Assembly (NCBI GenBank): GCA_963829845.1
Contig: CAWHKD010000021.1
Coordinates: 124,001 to 188,000 of the forward strand
Direction: 5' to 3'
Source: Gaiellasilicea sp963829845
Lineage (GTDB): Bacteria; Actinomycetota; Thermoleophilia; Gaiellales; Gaiellaceae
DNA length: 64,000 nt
Position 1 is the first letter of the stretch, and each line of letters begins with the position of its first letter. The position numbers and the translations under genes were made by a program. Below the pieces are notes generated by a model. That model was not told the origin of the DNA and did no database searches. It saw only the letters and a program-made list of their open reading frames with translations. Positions 51,503-61,500 of the stretch are shown one piece after another.

Positions 51503-54339
51503 CTACTGGATCGTGAACGTCGCCCTGCCGGTCGTCTGGTTCCCGGCCATGTCGGTCGCAAGCCAGCGGAACTCCGTCGTCGTCGTGACCACGAACGACT
51601 GGCCCGGCTCACGCGGACCCGTCGAGTCCCACAGCGTCGACGTGTTGTCGGGCTTCGACCCGTCCGTCGTGTAGCGGATCACGGCCGGCTCGCTCACATA
51701 CTGGAACGTGGTCGTGATCGGCGTACTCGACGAGCGCGCCCCGGTCATGATCACCTCGGGGCCCTTGTCGTCCTTCGAGTACTCGTAGGCCGACTCGAGC
51801 AGGCCGTAATTGCCGGCCGCGAACTCGAGCGCCTCGGACTTGCCCTCGGTGGCGTAGTCCGGCTGGAAGCCGACGCCCTGCTGCGTGAGGTCCTGCCCCG
51901 CGCGATCGCCCCGGCCGCGTGCGCAAACTGAAGCGGCTCCGCCAGGAACACGTTCGGGGCGGGGCTGGTCGGGTTGTTCGGCGTGACGGACTGCACCGTC
52001 CGCGTCTCCTCCGTCGGCAGGCCCGGATCGATCGTCACCTTCTCCAGCGGGGTGAAGAGGTTGCGGTTGCCCAGCCGGATGCTCGTCGCGCCTGCCGGCG
52101 CCGCGAGCGAGAACGTCGTCTGCTCGAGCGCGCCGAAGCGGTCGGCCCCGGTCTCGAACGAGTAGGCGATCACGCCGCGGTTGTACCAGTGCTCGTCGGC
52201 GCTGTTCCCGGCCGCCGAGTAGAGCACGTCCGCGATCGGGCCCGTCCGCTCCGGCAGGATCGCCGTGTTCGCGGACGTCCTTGATCCGGTTCAGGATCCG
52301 GTCGCCGGCCTGGAAGAAGTACTTCTCGACGCCGATGTTCGCGTGCACCGCTGCGCCTTCACCGCGGTCCGGCAGGTAGGTGCCCGGCGCCCACATGAAG
52401 TAGCCGCCGAAGCTGTGGATGTTGTTCGAGAACCTGATGTTCTTGAACGTGTCCGCGATCCAGAGCTCGTTCTGGATCTCCGGCTCGGACGCCTCGAACG
52501 GGCCGGCGAACACTTCGCTGGTGCAGGAAGTCGACGCGCCGATGTAGCCGTCGATCAGGGTGCCGAACGTGTTGTTGCGGTTCATGTCGGTGCCCCAGAG
52601 ATTCCGGGCCGCCGAGTCGTTGATCGGCTGGGCGACGCCTCCCGGGAGCGCGTTCGGCCGGGTCGTCCAGAAGTTCGCCGCGTTCGGGTCGTCGGTCTCG
52701 AGCCCACCGACGACGCACCAGTTGGTCATCGTCTTCCGCTGGCTGTTGAAGTTGTGCATCGAGTAGTGCGCCCCGTCGGGGTTGGACGACGGGAGGATGA
52801 AGATGTCGAGCTCGTCGACGAGCTGCCGCGTCGTCTTGTCGATCCCGTAGTTCCGGAGCAGCTGCTCCGCGGTCTCGAGACACGTCAGCGGCGTCGCCCA
52901 CTCGCGGGCGTGCTGCTGGCAGTAGAGGAAGACGCCGACGCGACGGCCGTTGATGCCCTGGTCGGCGCTGTTGCCGGGCCGGTTCTTCCCGATTCGCATC
53001 ATGAAGTACTCGAACGGCCCGCGCTGCACGTTCCCGTTCGTCGCCGTGGTGAGGAAGTCGGACAGGTTGCCCTTGGGCCGCGCCTGAACGATGCCCGCTC
53101 CGGCGTTCCCGCGATACGTCTGCGCAACGAGCTTGGCGGCCGCGCCCGCGTTGGCGTTGATCGCCGCCGCGACCTGGGCGGCCGTGCCCGTGAGCAGACC
53201 CGTCCCGTCCGTGGCCAGGCTGACCCGGAGGTCGTTGCCCGTGAACGTCACCGTCAGCGGCGAGTTCGGCACGAGCGGGTTGACGAACTCGGCGGTGAGG
53301 TCGTTGCCGCCCTCGTGGCCCCAGGCGCGGGCAGTCAGGATGACGGCCTGCGCCGCGACCGTCGCGTTGAGGTTCCCATGCCGGCTGGATTCGTCAGCCC
53401 GGCCATCAGCGCCTGTGCCCGCCGCTGGTACCCGTTCGTCTTGTTCGGCAGCGGGATGATCGTGGTCAGGTCCGGGAACTCCTCCGCCAGCTCGCGGAAG
53501 CGGCCGTAGACCTCCGTCGGGTCGAGATACCGCGTCGTGAAGTTGCTGAGGAAGTTCGAGCTCATCGGCGGCAGGCCGCCCCCGAGCCACGTGTTCACGT
53601 CGGCCACGACGAATGTGCCGTTGCTCGAGCCGATGCGGATCTGCGTCGGCGCCGCCGGGGTCGAGGTGTCGCTTCGCCGACCTTCACGAGAATGCGGTGC
53701 TCGATGTAGGTGTCCGGCGTCGTGTCCGTGTCGATGTTGACGTTCATCGTGCGCGGGCCCTGATCGATCGCCGTGCCTGCGCCGGTGTTCCACGCGAGCG
53801 ACGAGCGACTCTCCGGTGGTGGAGGAGCCGCGCGTGCCGTCCTTCGCCTCGACGGAGAGGAAACGGCCCGCGTAGTTCTCGAAGTAGTCGACCCGGAGGA
53901 CGACGATGTCGCCCCGCGGCGCCACCTCGGCGCTCGCTACGGCGAGCGCGGCCGCCTCGGCGGTCTTCTCGGCCTTCACGTCGGCCTGCCAGTCCTCGGC
54001 GCGCTGGCGCCAGGTGGCCGGGCCTTCGATCGTCGTGCCGAGCTCGAAGCCGGCGGCTTCGAGCGCAGCGAGCTCGTCTGCGTTGCCGAAGACGGTGACC
54101 GTGACCGACCCGTCCGCGTTCGTGCGCAGATAATGGTCGTTGAAGTCGATTCCGTAGTCGTCTGCCTCGAGCTGCAGCTCGATCGCCGCGGCCTTGTCGG
54201 GCAGATTCACCTCGACGAGGCTGCGACCCTGGTTCGGGTCGATGCCCCGCTCGCTCTCCTGTGCTGCGGCGCTGCCGGCGATCGCAAGAGCGACCACCGT
54301 GGCGACGAGCACCGCTCTGCGTGCTCCGCTGAAACCCAT
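51503..54339 (-). pseudogene. Secreted M14 zinc carboxypeptidase, five frameshifts
   Basis: Signal peptide MGFSGARRAVLVATVVALAI, a propeptide-like region (to about 53550), and the M14 domain with zinc ligands in CQQHAREWATPLT (HxxE) and NNIHSFGGYF. A C-terminal beta region ends in ATDMAGNQTTGRATF. Coding switches frame near 53805, 53680, 53375, 52270 and 51895; three would be cured by removing and two by adding a base. The joined protein would be about 940 residues. So many clean switches without internal decay look more like sequencing indels than ageing. Confidence 0.8.
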
Positions 54340-54398
54340 GACGGCTGTCCTCCCCGGGTCAGAATAGGTCTGGGTCCCGGGATCGAATCACACCGTCG

Positions 54399-54746
54399 TC
54401 AGCCGTGCAGCATCCACCACTCCGTGAACTCGCGGCAGCGGCCGTCGGGATCGAGCCGGATCGCCCAGAGGTTGCTGTACGCCTGCGGCGGATCGCTGTA
54501 TGCCGTCACTCCCGTGATGACCGAGAGCTCTGGAGTCTCCACCAGCGGCCGCCAGCTAAAGGTCCACGTGCCGGGCTCGTCCTTGCGATGGAGCCAGCCG
54601 TCGACGATCTCTTGCCGCCCGCGCCACGGCTCGCGGAACGGAGCGGTGAAGTAGAGAGCGTCCTCGGTGAAGAGCGCGCCGATCTCGGCGCCGTCGTTCG
54701 AACTCCACGCCCGTTCGTAGCTCGCGATCCACTCGGCGAGCGCCAC
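54399..54746 (-). CDS. SnoaL/NTF2-like protein
   Basis: 115 residues from GTG, with the small cone fold pattern: ALAEWIASYERAWSSNDGAE, IGALFTEDALYFTAPFREPW, RGRQEIVDGWL. Such proteins bind or isomerise small molecules; the ligand is unknown. The start follows the DUF1361 stop by 2 bp. Confidence 0.8.
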   Translation of the reverse strand: MALAEWIASYERAWSSNDGAEIGALFTEDALYFTAPFREPWRGRQEIVDGWLHRKDEPGTWTFSWRPLVETPELSVITGVTAYSDPPQAYSNLWAIRLDPDGRCREFTEWWMLHG

Positions 54747-54748
54747 GG

Positions 54749-55411
54749 TCAGCGTTCCTCGGTGCCCTCGAGCCGCATGAACGCATAGAGGACGAGGTAG
54801 CTCAGCGTGAGGAAGCTCGAGAGGAGCACGGTCATTCCGATCGCGCGTGGATCGACCAGGATCACGTCCAGGTCCGAGAGCAGGCGCGGATGCGCGAGTA
54901 CGTCCCAGCTGTTCCAGCGCAGGACGCGGCCGAGGTAGATGCCGAAGCTCGCGAGCCCGAGGACCGCGACCGCGGTGACCCACGCGACGCGTGCCCCTGC
55001 GAGGCTGCGCACGACCGACTGGACGAGGTAGAGCGAGAGGAAGCCGAGCAGCATGCCGGTCCACGCCGGCGCCGCGATCACGACGATGTCGACCCAGAGC
55101 GGCACCACGGGGCTCGGGACGAGGTGCTTGAAGTCGGTGACGATGTACGGCGCGTTCGGGAGGAACAAGAGCCAGAGGGCGGCGAGCGGGAGTAGCCGCA
55201 GCGGCCGCATCCCCGCGCGGTGCCGGTCGTAGATCACGATCGCGAGCCCGAACGGGATCCAGGCGAGGAACAGGTTCCAGACCAGCCCGCCGAAGAGCGT
55301 CTCGCTCGAGTACAGGTAGCGGGTGACGATCAGCGCCGCGGAGAAGAGGGACAGCAACGCCAGCGCCGCGTAGATCGCGCGCCGGCGGCGGCTGATGTCC
55401 ATCCCGTCCAT
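54749..55411 (-). CDS. DUF1361 membrane protein
   Basis: 220 residues from MDGMDISRRRRAIY with about seven helices; LFLAWIPFGLAIVIYDR, FLPNAPYIVTDFKHL and FGIYLGRVLRWNSWD are family signatures. Function not established. Probably co-transcribed with the SnoaL-like gene. The longer upstream reading is antisense to the next gene. Confidence 0.88.
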   Translation of the reverse strand: MDGMDISRRRRAIYAALALLSLFSAALIVTRYLYSSETLFGGLVWNLFLAWIPFGLAIVIYDRHRAGMRPLRLLPLAALWLLFLPNAPYIVTDFKHLVPSPVVPLWVDIVVIAAPAWTGMLLGFLSLYLVQSVVRSLAGARVAWVTAVAVLGLASFGIYLGRVLRWNSWDVLAHPRLLSDLDVILVDPRAIGMTVLLSSFLTLSYLVLYAFMRLEGTEER

Positions 55412-55436
55412 CCGAGAACCACTGTACCGACGGGAC

Positions 55437-56388
55437 TCAGGCCGACTCTTCGGCGAAGCTGGCGCTTCCGGAGCGGCCGAAGGCGGCAGTCCGCGCTCCC
55501 CAGCCGGCGAAGCGCGTTCGGAAGCTGCCGGTGAAGGTGCCCTTCGCGGCAACGCGGCGACAGGCGCCGCGCGTGTCCGTCGACGTCTCGGTGGCGGTGA
55601 ACGTGCCGCTGCCCTGCACGGCCAACGCGCTCGGGAGGTCGACGGCGATACTCGGTGGCCGTCCTGAGAGCGGATCGAAGCCGAGTCGCTCGGACCGCAT
55701 TACGTGGTACCACGTCACGCCGGCCGGTAGCGCACCGCCGCGGTCGGCGAAGCTCAGGGTCAACCAGCCGCCGGCGTCGGGCGAGAGCAGTAGAGTCGCC
55801 GCTGGTCCTGCCGATTCCTGGCGAGCCGCCGCCAGGACCGACGACGGCGAACAGATCCCGACAGCGGGAGCGGCGCAGTCGACAGCCCCGCCGCGGTTGA
55901 ACGTGACGGCGCCCGCGAGCTCGAGACGACGGATCGTCCCGAAGAAGCTCGTCCCCGTGCGGAGGACGAATTTGCCGCATAAGCCTCACCGGCACAGTTG
56001 CGAACGCGCCGCGGCAGCCGAGGGACTCACCGACCTCCCGCGCCTGGCCGGTCGCGGTCACGATCATGCCGATCGCGACGACTGTGCCGAACCGCGCCGC
56101 CCAGCGGCCAGTGCGGCCGTCGAACGAGACCGTGCCGCTCGGCGCAGCGCGGAGCCCGTGCTGCTCCTCCCCACGTCCATTGCCGAGCGTGCGGGTAAGC
56201 GAGAGGCCGAAGGTCTCGCGCGCGCCGGGTGAGGTGGCACCGACGACGGCGGCCGAGAGCTTCCACCCGGACTGCGACAGTTTCGTCGGGGAGATGAAGA
56301 GCGTGACGTGGTCGACCGCAGCTGCGTTCCCGGGCACGACGAGTGCGGCTCCCACGGCTGCGATCAACAGTGCGGTACGACGCGTCAT
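55437..56388 (-). pseudogene. Secreted protein of unknown function, one frameshift near 55985
   Basis: Signal peptide (MTRRTALLIAAVGAALVVPG), then a beta-rich domain (FISPTKLSQSGWKLSAAVVG) to GCRGAFATVPVR. There the frame moves +1 and continues LCGKFVLRTGTSFFGTIRRL to AAFGRSGSASFAEESA at 55437. Removing one base in GAGGCTTATGCGG gives VRLCGKFV. Joined length about 316 residues. No family recognised. Confidence 0.65.
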
Positions 56389-56421
56389 GGACCCTCCGGT
56401 CTCCGGAACGGTACGTCCTCG

Positions 56422-57618
56422 TCAGTCCGGCAGCAAGGGCATCTCGATCCCTTCACCGCGGCCGACAAGCACCGCGCGCATGAGCGCCGCCGAGCCGAAG
56501 CGCTCGCGAACCTCGTCGACCGCCGCGTCGAGCGCGTCGTCGTTGCGACGGTCGAACGGCAGCATCAGCTGCACCGCCCCGTCGTTCTCGAGGTTGGCGA
56601 CCGCGATCCCGACGAGCGTGACTCCGCGTTGCTGGATCATGGGCGTCGCGGCGGCGAGTAACCCCCGCGCGGTGGCGAGGATCGTGTGCGTCTGCGCCGT
56701 CGGCCGGGGCAGCGTGTGCGACCGCGTCGCCCGCGTGAAGTCGTCGAACCGCAGCCGGAGCACGACCGTCCGGCCGACCCGTCCGGCCCCCCGCAGTCGC
56801 CGCGTGACGCGGTCGACGAGCCCGATTACGGCCGCGTCGAGCGCCTCCGATGAGGTCGGCGCCCGGCCGAGCGCGCGCTGCGACCCGATCGACCCGCGCC
56901 GGCGTCCGGTGCGCACCGGGCGCGGGTCGAGGTTGTGCGCAAGCGCGTGGAGGTGGCGCCCTGACGCGCGGCCGAGCATCGACACGAGCACGGACTCCGG
57001 CAGGAGCGCGACCTGCCGCACCTTCGCGATCCCGCGCGAGCGCAGCTTTGCTGCGGTGACCGGTCCGACGCCCCACAGGCGCTCGACCGGAAGCGGATGC
57101 AGGAACGCAAGCTCCTTGTCGGGCGGAACTACGAGCAGGCCGTCCGGTTTCGCGACCGCGCTCGCCACCTTGGCCAGGAACTTCGTCCTGGCGACACCGA
57201 CCGTGATCGGCAAGCCGACCCGCTCCAGCACGTCGCTGCGGAGGCGTTCTGCGATCTCGACCGGCGTCCCGAAGCCCCGTTCCATCCCTCGCACGTCGAG
57301 GAACGCCTCGTCGATCGAGAGGCCTTCGACGAGCGGCGTCGTCTCCTCGAACACCTCGAAGACGGCCTTGCTCGCCTCGACGTAGGCGGAGAAGCGCGGC
57401 TTGACGACGACGGCATGCGGGCAGAGCCGACGCGCCTGACGCTCGCTCATCGCTGTGCGGACGCCGAACGCCTTTGCCTCGTAGCTCGCAGCGAGCACCA
57501 CGCCCCCGCCGACGAGCACCGGCCGCCCCCGCAGGCTCCGCTCATCCCGCTGCTCGACCGACGCGAAGAACGCATCCAGGTCGGCGTGCAGGATCGTCGC
57601 CTGTCTCGACACGAACAT
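56422..57618 (-). CDS. dinB: DNA polymerase IV (Y-family, DinB)
   Basis: 398 residues, Y-family translesion polymerase: ILHADLDAFFASVEQRD with the first catalytic Asp, GLSIDEAFLDV with the second, palm-fingers and HhH region (LWGVGPVTAAKL), and a C-terminal little-finger domain with QLMLPF as candidate clamp-binding motif. The start codon lies inside a LexA-type palindrome, so the gene should be SOS-controlled. Confidence 0.95.
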   Translation of the reverse strand: MFVSRQATILHADLDAFFASVEQRDERSLRGRPVLVGGGVVLAASYEAKAFGVRTAMSERQARRLCPHAVVVKPRFSAYVEASKAVFEVFEETTPLVEGLSIDEAFLDVRGMERGFGTPVEIAERLRSDVLERVGLPITVGVARTKFLAKVASAVAKPDGLLVVPPDKELAFLHPLPVERLWGVGPVTAAKLRSRGIAKVRQVALLPESVLVSMLGRASGRHLHALAHNLDPRPVRTGRRRGSIGSQRALGRAPTSSEALDAAVIGLVDRVTRRLRGAGRVGRTVVLRLRFDDFTRATRSHTLPRPTAQTHTILATARGLLAAATPMIQQRGVTLVGIAVANLENDGAVQLMLPFDRRNDDALDAAVDEVRERFGSAALMRAVLVGRGEGIEMPLLPD

Positions 57619-57625
57619 ATGTTCG
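57612..57625 (-). promoter_or_regulatory. LexA (SOS) box at the dinB start
   Basis: CGAACATATGTTCG is a perfect 14-bp palindrome of the actinobacterial CGAAC-N4-GTTCG type. The dinB ATG (57618 to 57616, minus strand) falls inside it, so LexA would block a leaderless or nearly leaderless transcript. Confidence 0.75.
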
Positions 57626-57630
57626 CACAG

Positions 57631-58224
57631 TCAGAGCAGGCGCGACAACCATTCCTGCACCGCGTGCTGCACGGGCGTAGCGGCGCGGAGGCTGTGATTG
57701 CCCGGTACGGCGACAACCGTGCGCAGCATCGACGGCGGCGGCATTCCGAAGGGATCTCGCTCGCCCTGGACGACGAGCATCGGTACGGCGACCCCGTCGA
57801 GCTCGGGCAGCCTGCTCGGAGCGGTCGGCCGTCCGGGCGGTCGAAGTGGGAACGCCAGGCAGACGACCCCGACGGCGTCGGTCGTGCCGGCCGTGCGGCA
57901 GGCGACGCGCGCGCCCGAGGATCGGCCGCCGACGATCAACGGCAGCCCGTTCAGCGTGTCGGCGCCCAGCTGTTCGACGGCCGCGACCCAGGCCGTGTCG
58001 AGCTGAGCCGCCGGTGCCGGCGAACGTCGCCCCGCGACGCGATACGGCTGTTCGATGAGAGCGACGGTGACGCCGGCGGCGAGCGCAGCCGCGGTGGCGG
58101 CGACGAGGTCGGGCGCCGTCACACCTCCCCCCGCTCCGTGCCCGAGCACGAGCGCCGCTCGCGGCTCGACGACCGGATGCAGATGGACATGCGCCCTCCC
58201 CTGCGGAGTATCGAGTTCGAGCAT
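57631..58224 (-). CDS. Alpha/beta hydrolase (dienelactone hydrolase/KANL3-Tex30-like)
   Basis: 197 residues: LGHGAGGGVTAPDL for the oxyanion region, GGRSSGARVA as the nucleophile elbow (Ser), QGERDPFG with Asp and PGNHSL with His. No signal peptide. Substrate unknown. It lies just upstream of dinB on the same strand but the LexA box suggests separate control. Confidence 0.82.
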   Translation of the reverse strand: MLELDTPQGRAHVHLHPVVEPRAALVLGHGAGGGVTAPDLVAATAAALAAGVTVALIEQPYRVAGRRSPAPAAQLDTAWVAAVEQLGADTLNGLPLIVGGRSSGARVACRTAGTTDAVGVVCLAFPLRPPGRPTAPSRLPELDGVAVPMLVVQGERDPFGMPPPSMLRTVVAVPGNHSLRAATPVQHAVQEWLSRLL

Positions 58225-58268
58225 TCCGCGGATACTCTGCCCTCTGTTCGAGGCTCGAGGGGGTTTAC

Positions 58269-60620
58269 GTGTTGCGGAGGCTGCTCATGCTCTGCGGCGG
58301 CCTGGCCGCTGCGGGGGCGATCGCGGGCTCGGCTGTTGCAGCCGACTCGACATCGACGCCGGTTCGATCGCTGACGCCGGCGGCGACGCAGCGGCTCTGG
58401 GACGAGCTCGTGCACCGTCCGCGCGTCCGCTCATTGCGAACTGCCGACTGCCGGCCGCTCCGGGCCGTCTTCTACGCGGCCACCGACTGGCTGAGGCTGA
58501 CGACGAAGCTGGCCGCGACGGCCTCACCGTGCGCGCAGTACTACATCTCCGTCCCGCCCCTTGTCTCCGACAAGTCGCAGCTGCGCGCGAACGAAGCGCA
58601 GCGAATTCGCGCGCTCGGGCCTGCCTTTCACGCTCTCGCCGAGATCAACGTCACCGGTTGGACGGCGTGGGTCGCCGCAACCGGCAGCTCCTGGTACGAG
58701 GCAGGCGTCGAGGCGCGGCGGCGGATGGCGTCCACGGGGTACGACGTCACTGCCGGCGACACCTGGGCGTTGAACGAGCTGTCCTCTGCGGTGCGCCAAG
58801 GCACCGGCAACGCGCGGGCCAACATGCGGGCTTTCCTCAACGGCCTCTACGACGGCGACGGTGCGCTTCCGGCGGCGCGAGGCACCGTGTTCATCGCCGG
58901 AATCGGACAGGCGACGGCCGATCTCTCCCTGTACCAGGCACGGCTGCAGGACTGGTACGAGGACGCCGGCTTCTGGCTCGACCTGAGCCGGTTCGCGAGC
59001 GACTGGTCGCAGGAGGTGTACGGCGACGTCCGTTACTACGCGATCGGGGGCGCTACTCCGGAGGCGCGGCGCGCCCTGCTCAACGAGTACCTCCAGCACC
59101 AGAGCACGCTCGCGGGAGTCGCCCCGATCTCGGCAGACGCTGCGCGAGGCTTCCTGACGGCCTCGTACAGCCCGCTCGCGAACGCGGCCTGGCGCTACGA
59201 CGCTGCCTTCGGCTGGACGGACGTCCCGGTCGAACTGATGCAGGACTACATCTCGGCTCAGACATACGCGATGCGCTCCGCCGGCAACAACCGCTTCGGC
59301 TACGCCTGGTCGCCGAAGAACCTCGCCGGAATCCCTACCGCTGACTTCAATGCCCAGACGGATGCGGTGCTCGTCCGGCTCGCGACTGCGATCGCCGACT
59401 CGGGCGACGTGCCCGAGGCGGCCTGCGGTCAGACCTGGTGCACCGGCAGCCTCGGCGGCGCGACCGCGACCACTGCCTGGCGCACGTTCGGGACCTGGCA
59501 GCCGTCCCGGCTCGCGTTCACCTCCCCGGAGCAGACGGTGGCGCCGGGAGCGGTTTCGACGCCGCTGACAGTCGAACTGCAGACGAATGCCGGCGCGGCG
59601 TACACAGCTGGGCTCCCGGTGACCGTCGCGCTCTCGTCGTCCTCATCCACTGCCGAGCTCTCGACGAGCCCGGGTGGACCGTGGTCCGCGACGCTCGCCG
59701 CGCCGATCGCCTCGGGCGCGAGCACCGCGAGTTTCTACTTCCGCGATGCTGTCACCGGCTCCACCACGATCACGGCAACCGCAGCCGGCAAAACAGCCGC
59801 CACGCAGACGGTCTCGGTTGGCTCGCCGCTGCCGCCGCCACAGACTTCGCCGCCTGCGTCGGGTGGCGGCGGGTCTGCTCCCGATCTTGCTGTGCAGGCA
59901 GGAGCGACGCCCGCCAGGCCGGCCGTCGGCGACACGATCACGTACGTCCTCACCGTCCGGAACCTCGGCGGGCCGGCGTCGCGCGCGTTCCTGACCGTCC
60001 AGCTTCCATCGCAGGTCGCGGCCGTCGCCAGCGCAACCGACCGAGGACCGGGCTGTAGCGGCGCGGCGACGCTCGCATGCGAGCTCGACTTCCTCTCCGG
60101 CGATCTCGTCGCGACCGTACGGATCAGCGTGGTCGTCCGCGAGGCTGGAACGCTGACGTTGACGGCCGTCTCCTCGGCCCAGCCGGGCGATATGCAGCCT
60201 GCGAACGACACCGCCCGTGTCGTGACGGTCGTCGCGTCGCCGCGGGCGGTCCGAACGCCCACGCTGGTCCGTCCAGCCCTTCGCGCTGTAAGGAGTCCTG
60301 CGCGAGTGACGAGGGCGCGCGGCGCTGCGACTCTGAATGTCCGCTTTTCGGTCGGCGGCGCCGCGCGGCTCGAGGCGCGCGTGACGCCGCTCCGCTCGAC
60401 CCGCCCGCTGACGCTGCTCGCCGGAACGACGCTCGCGGCAACGCGCTTGACAAGGCCGCGACCGACGGCGACAGCACAGGTCTCGCGCGCCGCCGCCTAC
60501 GTTTTCAGGGCACGGGTCGCCGCCTCCAAGCTGGTCCGGGGTCGCACGTACCTCGTCACGCTCACGGTGATCGACGCCGACGGTCTGCGACGTTCGCTGA
60601 CGATCCGCGCCAAAGCCTGA
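58269..60620 (+). CDS. Large secreted protein with DUF11-like domain
   Basis: 783 residues from GTG. Signal peptide 1-24, an alpha-rich domain of about 360 residues with many Trp/Tyr (WYEAGVEARRRMASTGYDV), a beta domain (about 395-510), a Pro/Gly linker (PLPPPQTSPPASGGGG), a DUF11-type repeat (about 535-645, VGDTITYVLTVRNLGGPASR) and an Arg-rich beta tail. Surface or wall protein of unknown function. Intact. Confidence 0.8.
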   Translation: MLRRLLMLCGGLAAAGAIAGSAVAADSTSTPVRSLTPAATQRLWDELVHRPRVRSLRTADCRPLRAVFYAATDWLRLTTKLAATASPCAQYYISVPPLVSDKSQLRANEAQRIRALGPAFHALAEINVTGWTAWVAATGSSWYEAGVEARRRMASTGYDVTAGDTWALNELSSAVRQGTGNARANMRAFLNGLYDGDGALPAARGTVFIAGIGQATADLSLYQARLQDWYEDAGFWLDLSRFASDWSQEVYGDVRYYAIGGATPEARRALLNEYLQHQSTLAGVAPISADAARGFLTASYSPLANAAWRYDAAFGWTDVPVELMQDYISAQTYAMRSAGNNRFGYAWSPKNLAGIPTADFNAQTDAVLVRLATAIADSGDVPEAACGQTWCTGSLGGATATTAWRTFGTWQPSRLAFTSPEQTVAPGAVSTPLTVELQTNAGAAYTAGLPVTVALSSSSSTAELSTSPGGPWSATLAAPIASGASTASFYFRDAVTGSTTITATAAGKTAATQTVSVGSPLPPPQTSPPASGGGGSAPDLAVQAGATPARPAVGDTITYVLTVRNLGGPASRAFLTVQLPSQVAAVASATDRGPGCSGAATLACELDFLSGDLVATVRISVVVREAGTLTLTAVSSAQPGDMQPANDTARVVTVVASPRAVRTPTLVRPALRAVRSPARVTRARGAATLNVRFSVGGAARLEARVTPLRSTRPLTLLAGTTLAATRLTRPRPTATAQVSRAAAYVFRARVAASKLVRGRTYLVTLTVIDADGLRRSLTIRAKA

Positions 60621-60648
60621 CCGTCAGCGCATCGGCCAGAATGCCGGC

Positions 60649-60960
60649 ATGCGCGCGCAGCAGGAGCGGCTCTTCGTCGTCGACCGACCGGCGGGGCCGG
60701 AGTGGATGCCGGGCAAGGGTGCGCGCGAGCAGCCGCTCTGGCCCGAGCATGCTGCGTTCATGGACGACCTCTTCGAACGCGGCGTGATCGCGCTTGGCGG
60801 CCCATTTCTCGACGGCTCGGGAGCAATGCTCGTGATGCGCGTGGCCGACGAGGACACCGCACGAGAGCTCCTGGCGCCGGATCCGTGGTGCAGCAACGGC
60901 CACGACATTCAGGGCATCGGCCGGATCCGGCCCTGGACGATCTTCCTCGACGGGCGCTGA
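60649..60960 (+). CDS. YciI-like protein
   Basis: 103 residues of the YCII fold: LFVVDRPAGPEWMPGKG, PEHAAFMDDLFERGVIALGG, MLVMRVADEDTARELLAPDP. A His/Asp pair in the family is partly present (EHAAFMDD). Function not established. It is followed 21 bp later by the TOPRIM gene. Confidence 0.85.
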   Translation: MRAQQERLFVVDRPAGPEWMPGKGAREQPLWPEHAAFMDDLFERGVIALGGPFLDGSGAMLVMRVADEDTARELLAPDPWCSNGHDIQGIGRIRPWTIFLDGR

Positions 60961-60981
60961 GCGGCCGGCGGCCGATCGACG

Positions 60982-61500
60982 ATGCCGAACGCGGTCGTCC
61001 TGGTCGAAGGCCCCAGCGACCGGATCGCGCTCGAGACGCTCGCCGCTCGGCGCGGCCGCGATCTCGCCGCGGAGAGCGTCACCGTCGTTGCGATCGGCGG
61101 CGCACAGGCGATCGAGCGGACCCTGCGGGGGTTGAGCGGCGTCCGCCTCGCAGGGCTCTACGACGTGGCCGAGGAGCATGACGTCCTGCGCGGGCTCGAG
61201 CGCGTCGGCCGCCGCGCCGACGGCTTCTTCGCGTGCGACCCCGACCTCGAGGGGGAACTCGTCCGCGCGCTCGGGACGGAGCGGATGCTCGCGCTCGTCG
61301 AGGAGCGAGGACAGCTCGGTGCGTTCACCACGTACCGCAAGCAGCCGGCGCAGCGGGCAAAGCCGCTCGACGCGCAGCTACACGGCTGGCTGCACAACTG
61401 GAAGATCCGCTACGCAGCGCCGCTCGTCGAGGCGCTCGAGCTCGACCGAGTGCCGCGGCCGCTCGAGCAGGTCCTTGCTTACGTCGCGAGCACCTGCTGA
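60982..61500 (+). CDS. Stand-alone TOPRIM-domain protein (OLD-type)
   Basis: 172 residues starting PNAVVLVEGPSDRIALETLA, the TOPRIM Glu motif, with ACDPDLEGELVRALG as the acidic second motif, and a helical C-terminus. OLD nucleases carry this domain after an ABC ATPase; here the ATPase is absent. It may be a single-domain nuclease or a partner protein. Its end overlaps the convergent flavoprotein by 22 bp. Confidence 0.75.
   Translation: MPNAVVLVEGPSDRIALETLAARRGRDLAAESVTVVAIGGAQAIERTLRGLSGVRLAGLYDVAEEHDVLRGLERVGRRADGFFACDPDLEGELVRALGTERMLALVEERGQLGAFTTYRKQPAQRAKPLDAQLHGWLHNWKIRYAAPLVEALELDRVPRPLEQVLAYVASTC

Noticed and set aside
58269..60620. Minus-strand and alternate-frame readings inside the large secreted-protein gene
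   Set aside because: The plus-strand frame has a signal peptide and domain structure over its full length; the others are shadows.
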